This document shows positions 12,367 through 43,307 of a stretch of DNA of 64,000 nucleotides, piece by piece; positions within the stretch are counted from its first letter, which is position 1; each line of letters starts with the position of its first letter. The translations under genes were made by a program, and so were the position numbers. The notes under the pieces are model-generated. The model was not told the DNA's origin. It searched no databases and saw nothing but the letters and a program-made list of their open reading frames with translations. Source of the DNA: Pycnopodia helianthoides (taxonomy: Eukaryota; Echinodermata; Asteroidea; Forcipulatida; Asteriidae); assembly GCA_032158295.1 (NCBI GenBank), contig CM063252.1, positions 17,318,036 to 17,382,035 of the forward strand. Direction: 5' to 3'.

Positions 12367-13340
12367 AATGATGCCATGTAGCATTTCAGATCAGTGAAGG
12401 TTAATTTTGCTCGAAAACAAAAAGCTGTATAATCCAATTAAAGAATATTATGTGACACTGACACTATGATTGTAAATAATATTGTATAAATGTATAAATA
12501 TATTGATATTATAAGACTGAAAACAAAAATAGAAAAAAACTTTCTTTGACAATCACTATCTTTGTAGCTGCCCCGAATTTGCATTGCAATAAACCCCTTC
12601 TCCTAATTTGTTGTAGTAATATGTTTTCTATTGGATATATCATGATTTATGAAACCTGTACAGGTGTGCGAGTGCGATACTTATTAAAAGTAAAGGGACT
12701 AGATTTATTTATTTAATTTCATTCGCTGAATTGCACTTCCAAACAAAGGTTAAATTTTGCAAAAAATACCAATTTCAAAGTATACTAAAAGAAACTTAGA
12801 TAAAAATGATCATGCAGTGTTTTCATTTTATAATTGACTGGTTGCTCAAAGTGTACTTTTTCAATATAAATCCCCAACCAGTTAAGTACTTTACCTTCTA
12901 AAAAATCAACGATTCTTCTTTTTAAACGCGTTTGATTGGACAAGTATTGCACAGTAATATTGACATATGCAAATCAAGTGAAGATTAATAAAAACGTGTG
13001 TGCGCCGCCTGCATGCTCTATGCTGCCAAACATTTTCATTATTTAATGTTATTTATTTTACACTGCCAAGTTCCAAATCACAGCAGTTTAACAAAAAAGA
13101 AGAAGACGTTTTTGTTTACGCCCCCCTCAGCGTCCGGGCCGCGGCGCACGCCCGCCTCGCCGCCGCCCACATGCATGACATACTCAATTAGTTCCCATGC
13201 GCGCTCCGATCCTAGCAATCGCCACTGCAGTGTAATCAGTTTTCTTCCCCCATGGTATAATAATCAGTGCATGTACATGTACAATGTACATTGTACATGG
13301 TGGCTAGTATCCAGAAGTTGGCCATTTATTTTTGCAACGG

Positions 13341-13398
13341 CCATTCGCACGCTTTTTCCAGGCACCCGACCATTCGCACGCTTTTTCCAGGCACCCGA
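13341..13398 (+). repeat. Short tandem duplication, 29-bp unit
   Basis: CCATTCGCACGCTTTTTCCA plus GGCACCCGA occurs twice in immediate succession, inside the hAT element. Confidence 0.8.
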
Positions 13399-13817
13399 AT
13401 GAGGCAATGTTATTAATCTGGGCTGTGCACGTGTGTGTGCACACAGTACTGCTCGATGATCCAAAACAATCGAGCCTTTAACGATCGGCTGTCTTGCTGA
13501 AGAGCTCACAAGGGGAAAATAATGAATAGTTAAACAAAAACGTTTGCCTTCTGAAAAATGTCAAGATGAAAATCTCAAACTGTTATTCCCATGATGGTCA
13601 ATCGTCACTTAGGCAAAATTAGGGCGAAATCCCGATGCTTACGAATCATGAATCGGCTCGGCTAGCATTTTTCTCCATTGACTAGCAGTGGGCTGCCTGC
13701 CCTACAACTTAATTAATATTAGTATATTTAGACCCCGATCCCGATGTAGGCCTACTTGTAAGTATTATTCTCTAATTTTCTTTCTTTTATAAAACTAACC
13801 TGCTAAGTTTGTCTTAC

Positions 13818-13877
13818 CTTTGAGAAGAAGTCCGTTATCTTAGCCATGGAGGAAGGTGTTTTCTTAGAAGACGACAT
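13818..13877 (-). pseudogene. Possible first coding exon of the hAT transposase
   Basis: The minus strand reads ATG at 13877 and encodes MSSSKKTPSSMAKITDFFSK, ending at a consensus donor GTAAGA. An 'ITDFF' start followed by an early splice is typical of some hAT/ZNF862-like transposases. It lies at the right place and orientation relative to the C-terminal fragment. The call rests on a short motif. Confidence 0.5.
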
Positions 13878-14640
13878 GATCGATGTCGTTATTTGACAGG
13901 TCAATAAAGAACTCGGCGGAACTTCGGAAGCAATTGGTCGGAAGCGACTAGATGAAGTCTATGATCGCGATCTGGCTCCTCGCGTTAAATGTGTGCATTC
14001 GAACACCAACGATTTTTACCAAAACGTATACCAGACTAAGGCCGCACATCACGCTCTCCCCTCATGATCGATCGCGATCTGAGTTCGTTCTCAAAACTAC
14101 TCTCGTTTTAGTGTAGTGCATAGTGTCACGGCTGCGTGGACGTGCGGGCTCAATCAAATTTAGATTCCAAAAGAAGAAGGAAAACTGGTAAAAAAAAACA
14201 AATCTTGGCTTTACTATCTGCAGTTTTGAAACTTTTCCACATACAAAAAAAATATAAATAAAGTTCAGTAATTTTTCACTGACAACACGGCTTCAACCAA
14301 CATGACCAAGCCGTGCATCAAAATTTTGCCCGTGTTTTCAGCCCAACTGGCCGTGCTAACACGGCTTGCACGGCTCGCTAGCTAACACGCTGGTGTGGGC
14401 ATGCCTGCGGCTTATACGCCGTGCAGCTTATACACCGACACATAAATCTTGTTGACAATTTCTGGGCACTGCAGCTTGTACATCGGGTAGCTTATAAGCC
14501 AGAGGGTCCTGTACAGATATATGCAGATATCCGAATAGCACAGAGCTGGTATTTTGATGATCAATTCAACTATGACCCCTGGCTTAGAAATGAGTATACA
14601 TAGTTTTGCAATTTTGCTAGATACAGCAATTTAGCCTCAC

Positions 14641-33726
<19,086 letters not shown>

Positions 33727-33740
33727 GATGAATATTCAAA

Positions 33741-35920
33741 CTGGAATTAAGAACAATTTTGACACTTCTTTAAAAAAATTAAATGCAAAATGGTCCCCAT
33801 GTGATACAATGAATCATTAAGCCTTTAAAACAAACTAAAGTAACACAAACAGCACAAATCTAATGTAATAGCAGGTTTTTCAAAGGATCACATTTTTCAA
33901 TATTATCATGCAATACATTGTACATCACAGTCATGGGTACACTTTTTGTGACAAAATGAATAAAAACAAACTAAATATTGAATAAATTTCAATAACACAA
34001 ATTACGCAAAGTTTATTCTTCCAGTGGGTTTATTTTTCAAATTTCTTCTTCTTCCTACAAAGTTCTATAATAGGCGTGAGGTGTTTCAAACATCAAAACA
34101 AATGAGTACATTGTATTCCAGTATAAGTAGGCTATTGGTGTAGTACATGTTCATGTATGTATGTTTTCTGCAGGTGCCTTTTAAAACGTTCATCGCTCGT
34201 TACTTTACAGTACATCGTAACGGTTCTGTTTAAGAAAATCACATAATATTTTCTTACATGTATATTAAAAATCCTAAAATGTTTGCATTAAGATTTCATG
34301 CATAGTAATAATTTGGTTAACCTTTTCTTAATTTTGTTTGTTTTATAAATCTAAATTTGTTTTGTTTAAGTCCTGCACAAAAACACAATATTTTGGTAGA
34401 ATAGAGTCACAGTTTTTATAGTCAGTTTACCTGGAGTCATTAATTTTAAAAGTTGTTTACCCCAAAACGTAGATATAACTTTTTTAGTTGCACACATACA
34501 CATGTACAAATTATCTGGTTAGGATTCAAAGAACACATATTTTTTAGTCTTGAGTATTTCAATTTTGCAGATTTTGTTTTTCTTTTTGTGTTTGAATGAA
34601 AAGTTTCCCAATAGGGAAATCTTTTCCTGATATGGAAACTCTAAGGCTTTCACATCAAGAATGTTTCCGTTTTGGGAGTTTGTGCAGACTGCCTTGAACA
34701 TTAAACTCTTATTCCGAGGCACACTGCTCACAACGACTTTGTAAATTACACTTCGCGCCGGAAAGCCACTGCCAGCAGCTCAAAGTCAACAAATTTCAAA
34801 CTCACTTAGTATTGACCGTTCCTGAAACTACAAATCGTCAATAACCAATGCATGACTACAATATCATGTACCTTAATTGCTCACTAAAAGAACAGCGCTA
34901 CAGTACCACAGTGCAATGGAAAATCCTCACAGCGTATAATGGGACACGCATTGAACAATATGGGTGCATTATAATCCCCTGCAAAAATTATTGCAAAGGA
35001 TGGGTCGTCACATGATTTTTTGTTGCAGAAACTGCCGACTCAGCAATCCTCGGACTGTATACTCCAAACTCTTCACAATACATTGTGCCATACATAATAG
35101 TGCTCCGCAACCGCAAACAGAATAGAATAGAAATTTTATTGTTCACGTTAAAAACAGAAACATTTGACATTCACTGGCCGTTTACAAAATACACTACAAG
35201 ATACAAGGAGTTCAAAATAGGCGACAAAGCGACAAGAGGTCATTAAGAAGGACCTTGAAACAACAGTACAGTACAGAAGTGCTTAAAACAACCCCTGATT
35301 ACATGCCCACACATGTAGACCCTATGAGCATTGTCATAATACATTGTCATAATACATTTTCAGGTGCGACAGAGTGAGATCCGGGGAACAGAAAGACGAA
35401 TACCAGACCTATTGAATTGAATGTAAAGCAACCCTGTACAGTGGATGAGAGGCATCCTGTACATGTAGCACTCTTTTTTCACACATTGAGGCAATTGAAG
35501 GAAAATCAGTACAACTTATTGCAGCTCCCCAAATGAAGTCACCCCTTAACTGGTCTTATACTTAGCTGAAATGTCTATCCACATTTGAGTTGAAACCAAG
35601 GGAGATACATGTACATGTTGTAGGATTGTAAACCCTGACAGCTTGGGACAAATGGTCATGGAAAAACTCCACGTGCCGGACAAGAGGGTGTCACAAAATG
35701 CCAATTATGAGCCAAAGCAAGTGTGTACTGGCTGGGGCTCAACATTGACACTGCCCGACTGGTTCAGCAACAAAGTGTGTTTATCAACTATGCAGTCCCC
35801 TCATGCCCCATGATGACCATGGTTCATGGTGGGTATGTACAGACTTGTACTATCATTTTCAACAATGCCAGCCTCAATTGTCTTTTCTACTGATATTTTC
35901 TTGGTAAATGTGCCACCAGT
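33741..35920. other. Upstream of CTPS coding exon 1: probable 5' intron and promoter area, no further gene
   Basis: An acceptor at 33741 implies a 5'UTR exon to the right. A candidate promoter-proximal spot is 34,745-34,765 (CACTTCGCGCCGGAAAG), which has near-matches to E2F and ETS sites on the minus strand. 35,110-35,270 has a LINE-like AATAGAATAGAAATTTTATT end. Nothing else is recognised. Confidence 0.4.
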
Positions 35921-36245
35921 GCATCCAACCTCATTTTTCCTGTCAGGGTATTTGAGCATAAAACCAGGCGTTCTGCTTGTTCTCACTCATTCTTTGCTGA
36001 GATGTACATATGTAGTTCTAGCAAAGAGCCATTCCAACAGCTTTATTCCAAGTACTGCATCTCTTTGAAACTCAATGCCTGGTGCATGTTTTCCTCCATC
36101 CTACAATCTAGACAGTTTTAAGAAGAAATTTAGTTCCTTCCTTCAGCTCCGCTATTTTCATCTTACAAATTTCTCCATTATTATGTAGCCCCTTAGAAGA
36201 GTGGCCTTTAGCCTTATTTGGGGCAAATTTGCATTAAAAAAAATA
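35921..36245 (+). pseudogene. LINE 1 family, 3'-end fragment
   Basis: It matches 2,815-3,175: GGTAAATGTGCCACCAGTG, TTTGAGC, CTTTATTCC, CATCTCTTTG, GCCTGGTGCATG, CATCCTACAATCTAGAC and the 3' end CCCCTTA...GAGTGGC.TTTAGCCTT ending in AAATAATAAT. A 5'-truncated insertion. Confidence 0.85.
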
Positions 36246-36259
36246 ATAATACATAAGGT

Positions 36260-36723
36260 AATAAAAGAGTAGTGACGCGGTCTTAAAGGTATTAAACAGT
36301 CGCAAACAAAGTTCATGCTGTGTGATTAACCATACATAAAATAACAAACCTGTGAAAATTTGAGCTCAATTGGTCATCGAGTTCACGAGAAAATAGTGAA
36401 AAGAGACCTTATGTGTTTTGATTTTCAAACATCGAGTTTATTATCGCGCGCGATAAAAACTATTGTTTTATTCATTTCTCAGAAATGATAGCATTTTAGG
36501 CAGAAATATTTTAAGAAACCCTTTCTACCATTACTTACTTTAAATCATGTAAGTTATGTGTGAATCTGTAAACATTTGTGTTTTTCGATCTTACCAATAG
36601 TGTACAGGGCCTTTAACCAGCCGTTTAAAACTGGCAGGGTCGTGGCCATGTGTTAAAGGACCGAGCCGAAGCGAGTTCCTTTATCACCCGGCCGGGAGAG
36701 AGCGGGTCACTACTTTTTTATTC
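36260..36723. mobile_element. MITE family C, with a family B MITE inserted
   Basis: The outer ends AATAAAAGAGTAGTGACGCG and the inverse of AATAAAAAAGTAGTGACCCG enclose an element interrupted by the TTAA-flanked MITE at 36288-36612. Interior text AAAGGACCGAGCCGAAG recurs at about 51,205. Confidence 0.7.
36288..36612 (-). mobile_element. TTAA-target MITE, family B, copy 1
   Basis: Flanked by TTAA (36284-36287 and 36613-36616). Ends AGGTATT... and the inverse of AGGCCCTGTACACTATTGGT. The core holds a palindromic TTATCGCGCGCGATAA. Family A elements share its internal plan (a CACGAGAAAATAGTGAAAA block). Confidence 0.8.
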
Positions 36724-37995
36724 CCATAATGCCCTTTTTGTTAAAAAGCGTAATATTGTTGGAAAATCTCAACTTTTCTGTTAACTTTCATTTCCTTTCA
36801 CATCCTCGAGCCCTGTTTCGCGAAGGATATACATGCCACGCTCAACAGTTGTGCGTACGCTCACGTCATAACACTAATGTAACACTTAAATATGGGTGTC
36901 ACTAATACAATGAGCGAAAATTACCCACAATACAATGCGCATCGCGCACGTGTGTACACGGCGCTGTGTGAAGCGCATTCCAAGGATTTGCGCAAACTTA
37001 AGATTTAGCACATTTGGCAAGATCGGGCAGATTAACTGCCAAATCTGTAGAGCGCAAACTACAGTTTGCGCGCAATTTTGCCTAATTTGCTGTGCAAATC
37101 CGTTGATTGCACTCAACACATGAACGATCATGGACGTATCGTCAATCCCATCAGAATTTTAAAAAACGCAAAATAAAACAAATTTCCGACCTACCGACCC
37201 TATTTTTAAATGACATGTAAGCGAGGTTAAAGCTCTGGCCATGCGATTTCGTGCAGGACATTTTCCAAGATGGCGACCAGAAGCGGTTCGAAGGGACAAG
37301 GCAAGAACTTGTAATTTTCGTAAAGAATAATATAGATAGGCCTATATAAATATCTGTCCCCCCATATGAATTTAGAGTTATTAATCTTTCAACTAATGTA
37401 CGAAACTTGAACCTACTCCTTTGGTAACAATTGTAATAAACAATAAAGCTAGCCGGTTTCCATCGTTTTTTCCAGCTCCCACACTGCGCTGAAAACACCG
37501 ATGTGGATTATCTGGACTTAGCCTATTTTTCAACTTTATTGTCTTTATTGCATTTTCAAGTATTTGTTACACAAAAATAAATTAAGATAGCACTGTACTT
37601 TTGTCCATCAAGAAAGCATCATTTAAACATTTTTGACAAAAATTTTCATTGTTGAAAATTGCAATTAAAAATTATGAAAAACTCTAATTATTGTCTTTTG
37701 CGAAAAATAGCGTAAATTGGGATATATTTTTGAACTTTAATTTTTAACATAGCTCGAGAACGGAATGTCAGATTTCATTTTTTTTTTGCAGTTCTGAGTT
37801 TCTTTCTTCATACTTGAACTTTATTTAGAAATGATTTTGAGCCATAAGGACACACTTTGAAAAATGGTGTGACATGCCTAGAAGCAACAACAAGCAACAA
37901 ACTGGTGGGGGAGACTAGTGGAAAAGGAAATGCTTTAAAAAAAAAAGTGTGTAAACTTTCCTTCTCTTCAGTATTTTTAGTCTGACTCTTATTAC
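36724..37995. other. Intergenic, no gene recognised
   Basis: One spot stands out: 37,259-37,275, TTCCAAGATGGCGACCAG, which contains a YY1-type AAGATGGCG motif often found at animal transcription starts; the ATG there opens only 14 codons. I cannot assign a gene to it. Confidence 0.35.
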
Positions 37996-37999
37996 TTAA

Positions 38000-38375
38000 A
38001 GGAACATTACAGAATTGGTTTTTGCTAACAAAACAGTTGCTGGCAGTGTAAGCACTTTATGTAATCCACCATATACATAAACTGACAAACCTGTAGAAGT
38101 TTGAGATCGATCGGCCATCTGGGTCACGAGAAAATAGTGAAAAACCGATTACACATTTGCATGAAATCATATAGGTTCAACAAATGAATAAAACGCTCAC
38201 TGAGCGATAAACTCCAATCGGAAAATTAGTTTATTCATTTCTCATCAAATATGGCATTTCAGACAGAAATATTTCAAGGGCTGTTTTCTACTATCATCAT
38301 CATTAGACCGTGTAAGTTTTATGTAAATCTGTGATCAAAAGTATATTTTACAATTACCATTTCTGTAATGTTCCT
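38000..38375 (-). mobile_element. TTAA-target MITE, family A, copy 2
   Basis: Flanked by TTAA (37996-37999 and 38376-38379), with AGGAACATTACAGAA termini. It is the inverse orientation of 10510-10891. Confidence 0.85.
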
Positions 38376-38429
38376 TTAAGTAGAACACTTGTTTAACTAC
38401 ACAGATGTTGGGTACCGCAGATACATGTA

Positions 38430-38770
38430 AGGCCCTGTACACTATTGATTGGTAAGATCGAAAAACACAATGTTCACAGATTCACACATAACTTACATGA
38501 TTTAAAGTAAGTAATGGTAGAAAAGGTTCCTTAAAATATTTCTGCCTAAAATGCTATCGTTTCTGAGAAACGAGTAAAACAATACTCAATAGTAATTATC
38601 GCGCGCGTTAATTTGAAAAAACAGAAAACACATAAGATCTCTTTTCACTATTTTCTCGTGACCTCGATGGCCAATTGAGCTCAAACTTTCCAGGTTTGTT
38701 TGTTCATGCATAAGTTTAATCACACAAAATGTGGACACTGATTTTGAGCTGTTACCAAAAGTGTACAATG
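38430..38770 (+). mobile_element. TTAA-target MITE, family B, copy 2
   Basis: It starts GGCCCTGTACACTATTGATT and ends near CAAAAGTGTACAATG. It matches 36288-36612 (inverse) and 43622-43949 (same strand). The target sites are eroded. Confidence 0.8.
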
Positions 38771-41253
38771 ACTGAGTGGCCTACTAAGTACTATTGTGCA
38801 TGTAGGAATATGACAACAAATTTCAAATTAAATAAATCCTTTTATAATTGGTACCAATGGAAAGAGCACAATTACAGCATCATTTTGATCCCAAAATTAC
38901 TTGTTTCTAGGTTAAATATTAAATGAGCTATGATATTTTACCCACCAAGTCAACTTGTTCACTCAGCAGGTCAACAATGCCATGCTGCCATGCAGTCAAT
39001 CAGCATGGCCATGGGCCATGAGTCGGCATGGTCAGTGTACAAGTTGACTTGGGCACGAGATGACTGGTTCGAGTGATGACCTACAAAGAGCAGTGCAATG
39101 GAGACTGGCAACCTAAGAATGTAAAAAATACTTATACTACTGCTGAGTAGGGCCTACTCGGCCTGCTCATGCTGCGTGGCTACTGCCGGCCACTGGCCAT
39201 CATTCAAATTGTGTACAGATTAAAGTTCATCAAAATTAGTAGTTTTCTATAGTCTTACTTTCACGTTAATCGAAGTACATATCCTGATATGAAGTTAACA
39301 AATTAAAAACCATGTTACCTCAAAGTTTAATCCTAGTTGGATCGAGCTGTCGAGCTGAAATGAAAGGCAAATGTAAACTTTGTTCTCAAGAATACCGGGT
39401 GTGCGCGCGTGCACGTTGAATTCCCGCATTCATCAATAGTTTAGCGCCACCACTTGTAAACGAATTAATTGTAGACTTGAGTGACTCTAGACTGGTCCCC
39501 TGTCTTTATCCGCAACTCGAAGTGTGACGTTGTTTGGGCTAATATGACATGCTTTTTTTCAAACGTTTGGGCTCATGCAACCTCGTCCTCAGGATGTGTT
39601 GAGCAGTACCAGGTTGACCGTTCTCTGGTTGGAAGTAAAGTAAACCTTGGGGACGAGGTTGAGCTAGCACTATACGACGTGATAGCAGTATAGCACGTAG
39701 TACATTGTATGTACGTGTTTGTGTGTAGCACTTGCAGTACATGCAGTAGCACTAGCACTAGCAGCAGTGACACTGACCATGGCTACCTCCACTGACTGAA
39801 TGCTGCTCATTTGATTGAAATGTATGTATCTCGAGTGTTATTGTATTTTAAGCATAATTTGACTGAAAACTAATTAGTAAGTTATCGTTAATAAAGTGGA
39901 AAAGTGATACTAGGCCTATTCATACTTAGTAGCTTTATTATAGTAAAAATTTCCTTTTTTCATATCTATTAAAATTATACATCAAGTTAAAGGCCTCTTC
40001 AGGAGAAATTTAATGGTGCAAACGCCACTGTCGTAGGTGCTTTGGTTAATGAGTTATGCCTTTCAAAAGACACCATACACGATACGAGGTACTCTTCTGA
40101 GTTCTGGTCGCCAACTGAGGTAAAAGAGATTGTTAAATTAAGACCCCCCGGACTGCTTAACATTTCAGCCCTATCTCTTACGTGCACTCAAAGGTTAAAA
40201 ATGAGATTTTACCGAGTGCCGTGATTGAATTAAAACCTCCATAAAAAAAATGCGCGACCTCGCGCAGGAACAAAACCCAACTTTTCTTACTCAAAAATGG
40301 TTGGTTTCTACTGATTGATATAGGTTTGACAGCATACCCCGCCGTCGCTGAATGTATAAATTCCTAGTCAAAATTCCTAGTCAAAATTTGGCCAAAAACA
40401 GTAAAAAAATACGTAAAAACCTTATTTATTCACCGATTGAGACGGGAAAAAAAGCACCGTAGACTTTCCAATCCTCTCTCTATCCATAGATGGCAGTATT
40501 TTTTTATTAGAAGTCAAGAGAGGGCGGTATAACTGAAAACAGTCAGAGCCAATTTATTTCTCAAAAAAGTTCAAAAATGGCTGTGCTCGCGGTCGTCGTG
40601 TCGGTGACCATCTCTGAATTTTTTTGATGTGTGAAAAAGTGAGGTAAAGTTTTGCCCTTTTTCAAAGAGATTATGAAAGAAGAGAGTTTTATTGACCTAC
40701 AGGAGTGATTTGAAGCTCATACAGCATGTCAGTTTGAAGCAACATTAATTTGAAAAACCTCTTTTTTGTGTGCGGCCAGAATAGGAAATGTCAATATCGC
40801 GCTACCTCTAACATAGCTATACTTAGGATATTTTTCTCCACTCCTTCCGGACAGGTAAGACCCAAAATGTTCTTAATTCGGGGCGATTAAAGTGGCGGCC
40901 GCCTCCGGAATTTTAGCAAAAAATATCCTAAGTATGAATAGGCCGTTGGAAAAATTGGAAAGGCGTGAAAAAAGGGCCGAAAACCGGCCTGCGCGACGTG
41001 AGAAAATGGCCCAACACCATTTTGTATCGTTTTCCTACTGTGTGTGTGTTCGCGCATTTTGCAATTTCTCCAATCAGTCGGTCATCGTTCATGCGCGATG
41101 GAAAATTGATAGGACTGTTCGTTTTCTGGAATGGGTAAACGCAGATGATGTTCAGGGGGGAAATTAGAACTAGCTACAAAAGCACACGTGCGTTGAATGT
41201 CCGTAAATTACGATATAAATTGCCCTGATGCATTTATTTAATAATGCCATTTT
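38771..41253. other. Intergenic; possible HDAC8 upstream exon
   Basis: A short CAACCTCGTCCTC...GGACGAGGTTG element lies at 39578-39661. At 40,830-40,853 the sequence CCACTCCTTCCGGACAG precedes a strong donor GTAAGA; a first HDAC8 exon could end here and splice to 44452, but nothing proves it. The other open frames show no family. Confidence 0.3.
39578..39661. repeat. Short TIR element
   Basis: CAACCTCGTCCTCAGG and the inverse of CAACCTCGTCCCCAAGG bound 84 bases. Confidence 0.6.
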
Positions 41254-41448
41254 ATATACCCATTGCAAACGCGCAGCGCGCTTGAACGCGCACCTCCTGG
41301 GCCCAATTTCATGGCTCTGCTACCATAAGCAAAGAATCGGCGCTTGCGGGAAGCAGGGAATTCCGCGCTTATGTCAAGCGTATTTCATGGGTTGGCGGGG
41401 AATTTTGGGGAGTCCATTCCTTTTGTGCCGTTGTGCAATGGGTCTATA
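41254..41448. mobile_element. MITE family D, copy 1
   Basis: Ends TATACCCATTGCAAACGCG and the inverse of TATAGACCCATTGCACAACG. The interior is GC-rich with GCGCGC. Confidence 0.7.
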
Positions 41449-41728
41449 GGAGCTGATGTACGTTGTGTACTTCTATGAGGCCACAAGTGTTTTTAAGATG
41501 GAATCAGAGCCTTTATGGTATTTTTTGGAGGGGGTTGTCGGGGACGGTCCGGGTTCAAAAACGCCGTAGACATGTAGGTGGTTTATACAACAGCAAGATG
41601 TCACTGAGGATTTTCTCAAAATGATCCGTGGATGCATTTTGGCAGCGCCACAAGTACTCAGCTAGCTGGAAACCGAAGCCGTCGGTAAGTGGTTGCGTGG
41701 GTGCTCGGCAGTTTCAGTACTTGTACTT

Positions 41729-41990
41729 TCACCGCCCTGATTTGTTGCTGGTCTCCTTGATTGCCGCGTCGGTTGTCGATCGTGCCGCCCAGTAATAAGT
41801 TAGCTTGAGGATTTTCTTCAGTGACATGTTGCTGTTGCTAAACCAGCTGCCATGGCGGATAGTACAATTGCGGGACCGCTTCCGACAACCCCGATTGTTG
41901 CACCGCCATGTGTACCCATCGCCTCGGTCCGCTTTCATGGCCCAGGACAACGGGTGATTTAATAGCTGCGTCTTCTGTTGAACTTACCTA
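41729..41990 (-). pseudogene. Merlin/IS1016-like transposase N-terminal fragment
   Basis: The minus strand reads DRGDGYTWRCNNRGCRKRS, then IRHGSWFSNSNMSLKKIL and KLTYYWAARSTTDAAIKE. This resembles the zinc-ribbon plus helix start of ISXO2/IS1016-type (Merlin) transposases, 'DGY-WRC----C---S-R-GSWF--S-L-L--IL-L-Y-W'. The catalytic part is not seen in the frame after it. Confidence 0.55.
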
Positions 41991-42189
41991 GGACTCTTTC
42001 TAATGGAATAATCCGAAATAACCTTTTGCGCGACAGGCAGGTTTTCATTCATAAATTTATGAATATTCAGTTTATGCAAAGTATTGGACAATCACAGCTT
42101 ATTTTAATATTCATAAAAATTACATATTCATTATGACCTTTAGTAAACCAGGTTATGGGAGAAACATGTAGGACAAGCAAACCAATGTT

Positions 42190-42295
42190 GTGTCAACGCC
42201 TCATAGCCGTGTGGGTTAAGGCTATGCTCTCTTGTGTATAATAAATTGTTCTCTCTTTACAGGTTCGAGTCTCGGTAACGACGCCATTGCATTAT
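42190..42295 (+). repeat. tRNA-Leu/Ser-like SINE head (degenerate)
   Basis: TAGCCGTGTGGGTTAAGGC resembles the A box of class II tRNAs (TGGCCGAGTGGTTAAGGC) and GGTTCGAGTCTCGG is a near-perfect B box 50 bases later. No cloverleaf forms well between them. Confidence 0.4.
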
Positions 42296-42299
42296 TTCA

Positions 42300-43307
42300 T
42301 TGATTACTAACGTTCCATTCCTTCCAGCAATAAGGTACAGGTAGATACATGGAGACTGGATGAAGAGGAGACAGGAAATGGGGGAGAAACAGAGAAGAAT
42401 AGAGTGTGGCAATAAGCGCATTTTTTTTTTCTCAATTTTTTTTTGATTTACGCAAAATAATATTTTTTTTAAATCGTCCCTCTATGAAATACATTTATCG
42501 TAGAATTTTGTTCCCTACCCCAATCGATTGGAAACATCCTCATGAATAAATTTAAGAAAAAAACATTTTTCCGTTTGTTTTGCCTTTTGGTAACATTGAA
42601 TGAGTGAAAGTGAAAAAGTAGCAGACGGATACGGAAATTTTTATAATTATGTTTTGAGTGATATCCCCCCCCCCCTTTCAACTGTTCAAGCATTTGGGGG
42701 ATTAGGGTTAGGGCAGTTTTTGTTGCTGGGTGTTTGGAAAACCATATTACTTATTAGTATTACTATTTACAGTACTTTTGCTCATCATTGGAGCATGGAG
42801 GTAGAAATACAGGAGACACACATAGAGAGACCTAAATCTCATTTGCATTTATATGGGGTTATGCTGACAAATCCATTAACCATCAGCTGATTAGCTGATT
42901 GTTTTAAACTTGCATGAATCTAATAAAGTTTAGCCCACCTTGTTGGGCTGTTATGGCTCTCTTTTAACATCGGTCATATAACAATCACCATTACAGCCCA
43001 CCATCTTTACGCACCTTAAAATAGAGAAAGTGTTTGACCGACACCTTTGGCAGATTTTGATTGCAAATTTCTCCCATTTCTAAACATCCCTCACTATTCA
43101 AACCTACTCATATTATTCCTTACACTTCCAGAATTACTATGATACATGACAGGGCGTACCAAATGATTCCTTTGTCCAGATGTGATGATTTGAAAATGGA
43201 ACAAAAAAAACTTGTACAAAAATTACATTCAAGTTCGTCGTGACTTGGGGGCCGCCATCTTAAGTAGGATTCTCTGCCTGCTGATCATGAGAAGTCAGGG
43301 CGCCTTT
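42300..43307. other. Intergenic, no gene recognised
   Basis: Short open frames only, with no signature. Confidence 0.4.

Larger units (their letters stand above)
11030..14392 (-). mobile_element. hAT transposon, decayed, with perfect 8-bp target site duplication
   Basis: The ends are CAGTGTCTTAGCCAGG (11030) and the inverse of CAGCGTGTTAGCTAGC (ending 14392), a CAGTG-type hAT terminus. GTGTGGGC occurs immediately on both sides (11022-11029 and 14393-14400), an exact 8-bp duplication. Joining the flanks restores the continuous family-P sequence seen in the copy at 26602-27884. Inside, the minus strand has a transposase C-terminal fragment (11771-12025) and a plausible first exon (13818-13877). 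The middle of the transposase is not recognisable, and a TTA microsatellite lies in it. Confidence 0.85.
9504..14511. mobile_element. pogo-like TIR element (family P), host of two nested insertions
   Basis: The left end reads TA + CCGTAATCTCTGGCTTATAA (9502 on), the right end is its inverse (GCTTATAAGCCAGAG...CTG + TA, to 14513), so the target duplication is TA as in Tc1/mariner/pogo elements. Without its insertions (TTAA-type MITE at 10510-10891 and hAT at 11030-14392) the element is about 1.2-1.3 kb. An inverse-orientation copy lies at 26602-27884, matching over subterminal GCGGCTTATAC motifs and interior blocks. I see no transposase of its own. It sits in what is likely a CTPS intron. Confidence 0.8.

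Noticed and set aside
12184..12397. Poly-Tyr / poly-Ile frames on both strands
   Set aside because: They are a translated TTA microsatellite.
37264..37308. ATG in AAGATGGCGACC as a gene start
   Set aside because: It gives only 14 codons and I could not find a convincing downstream exon; kept only as a possible promoter motif.
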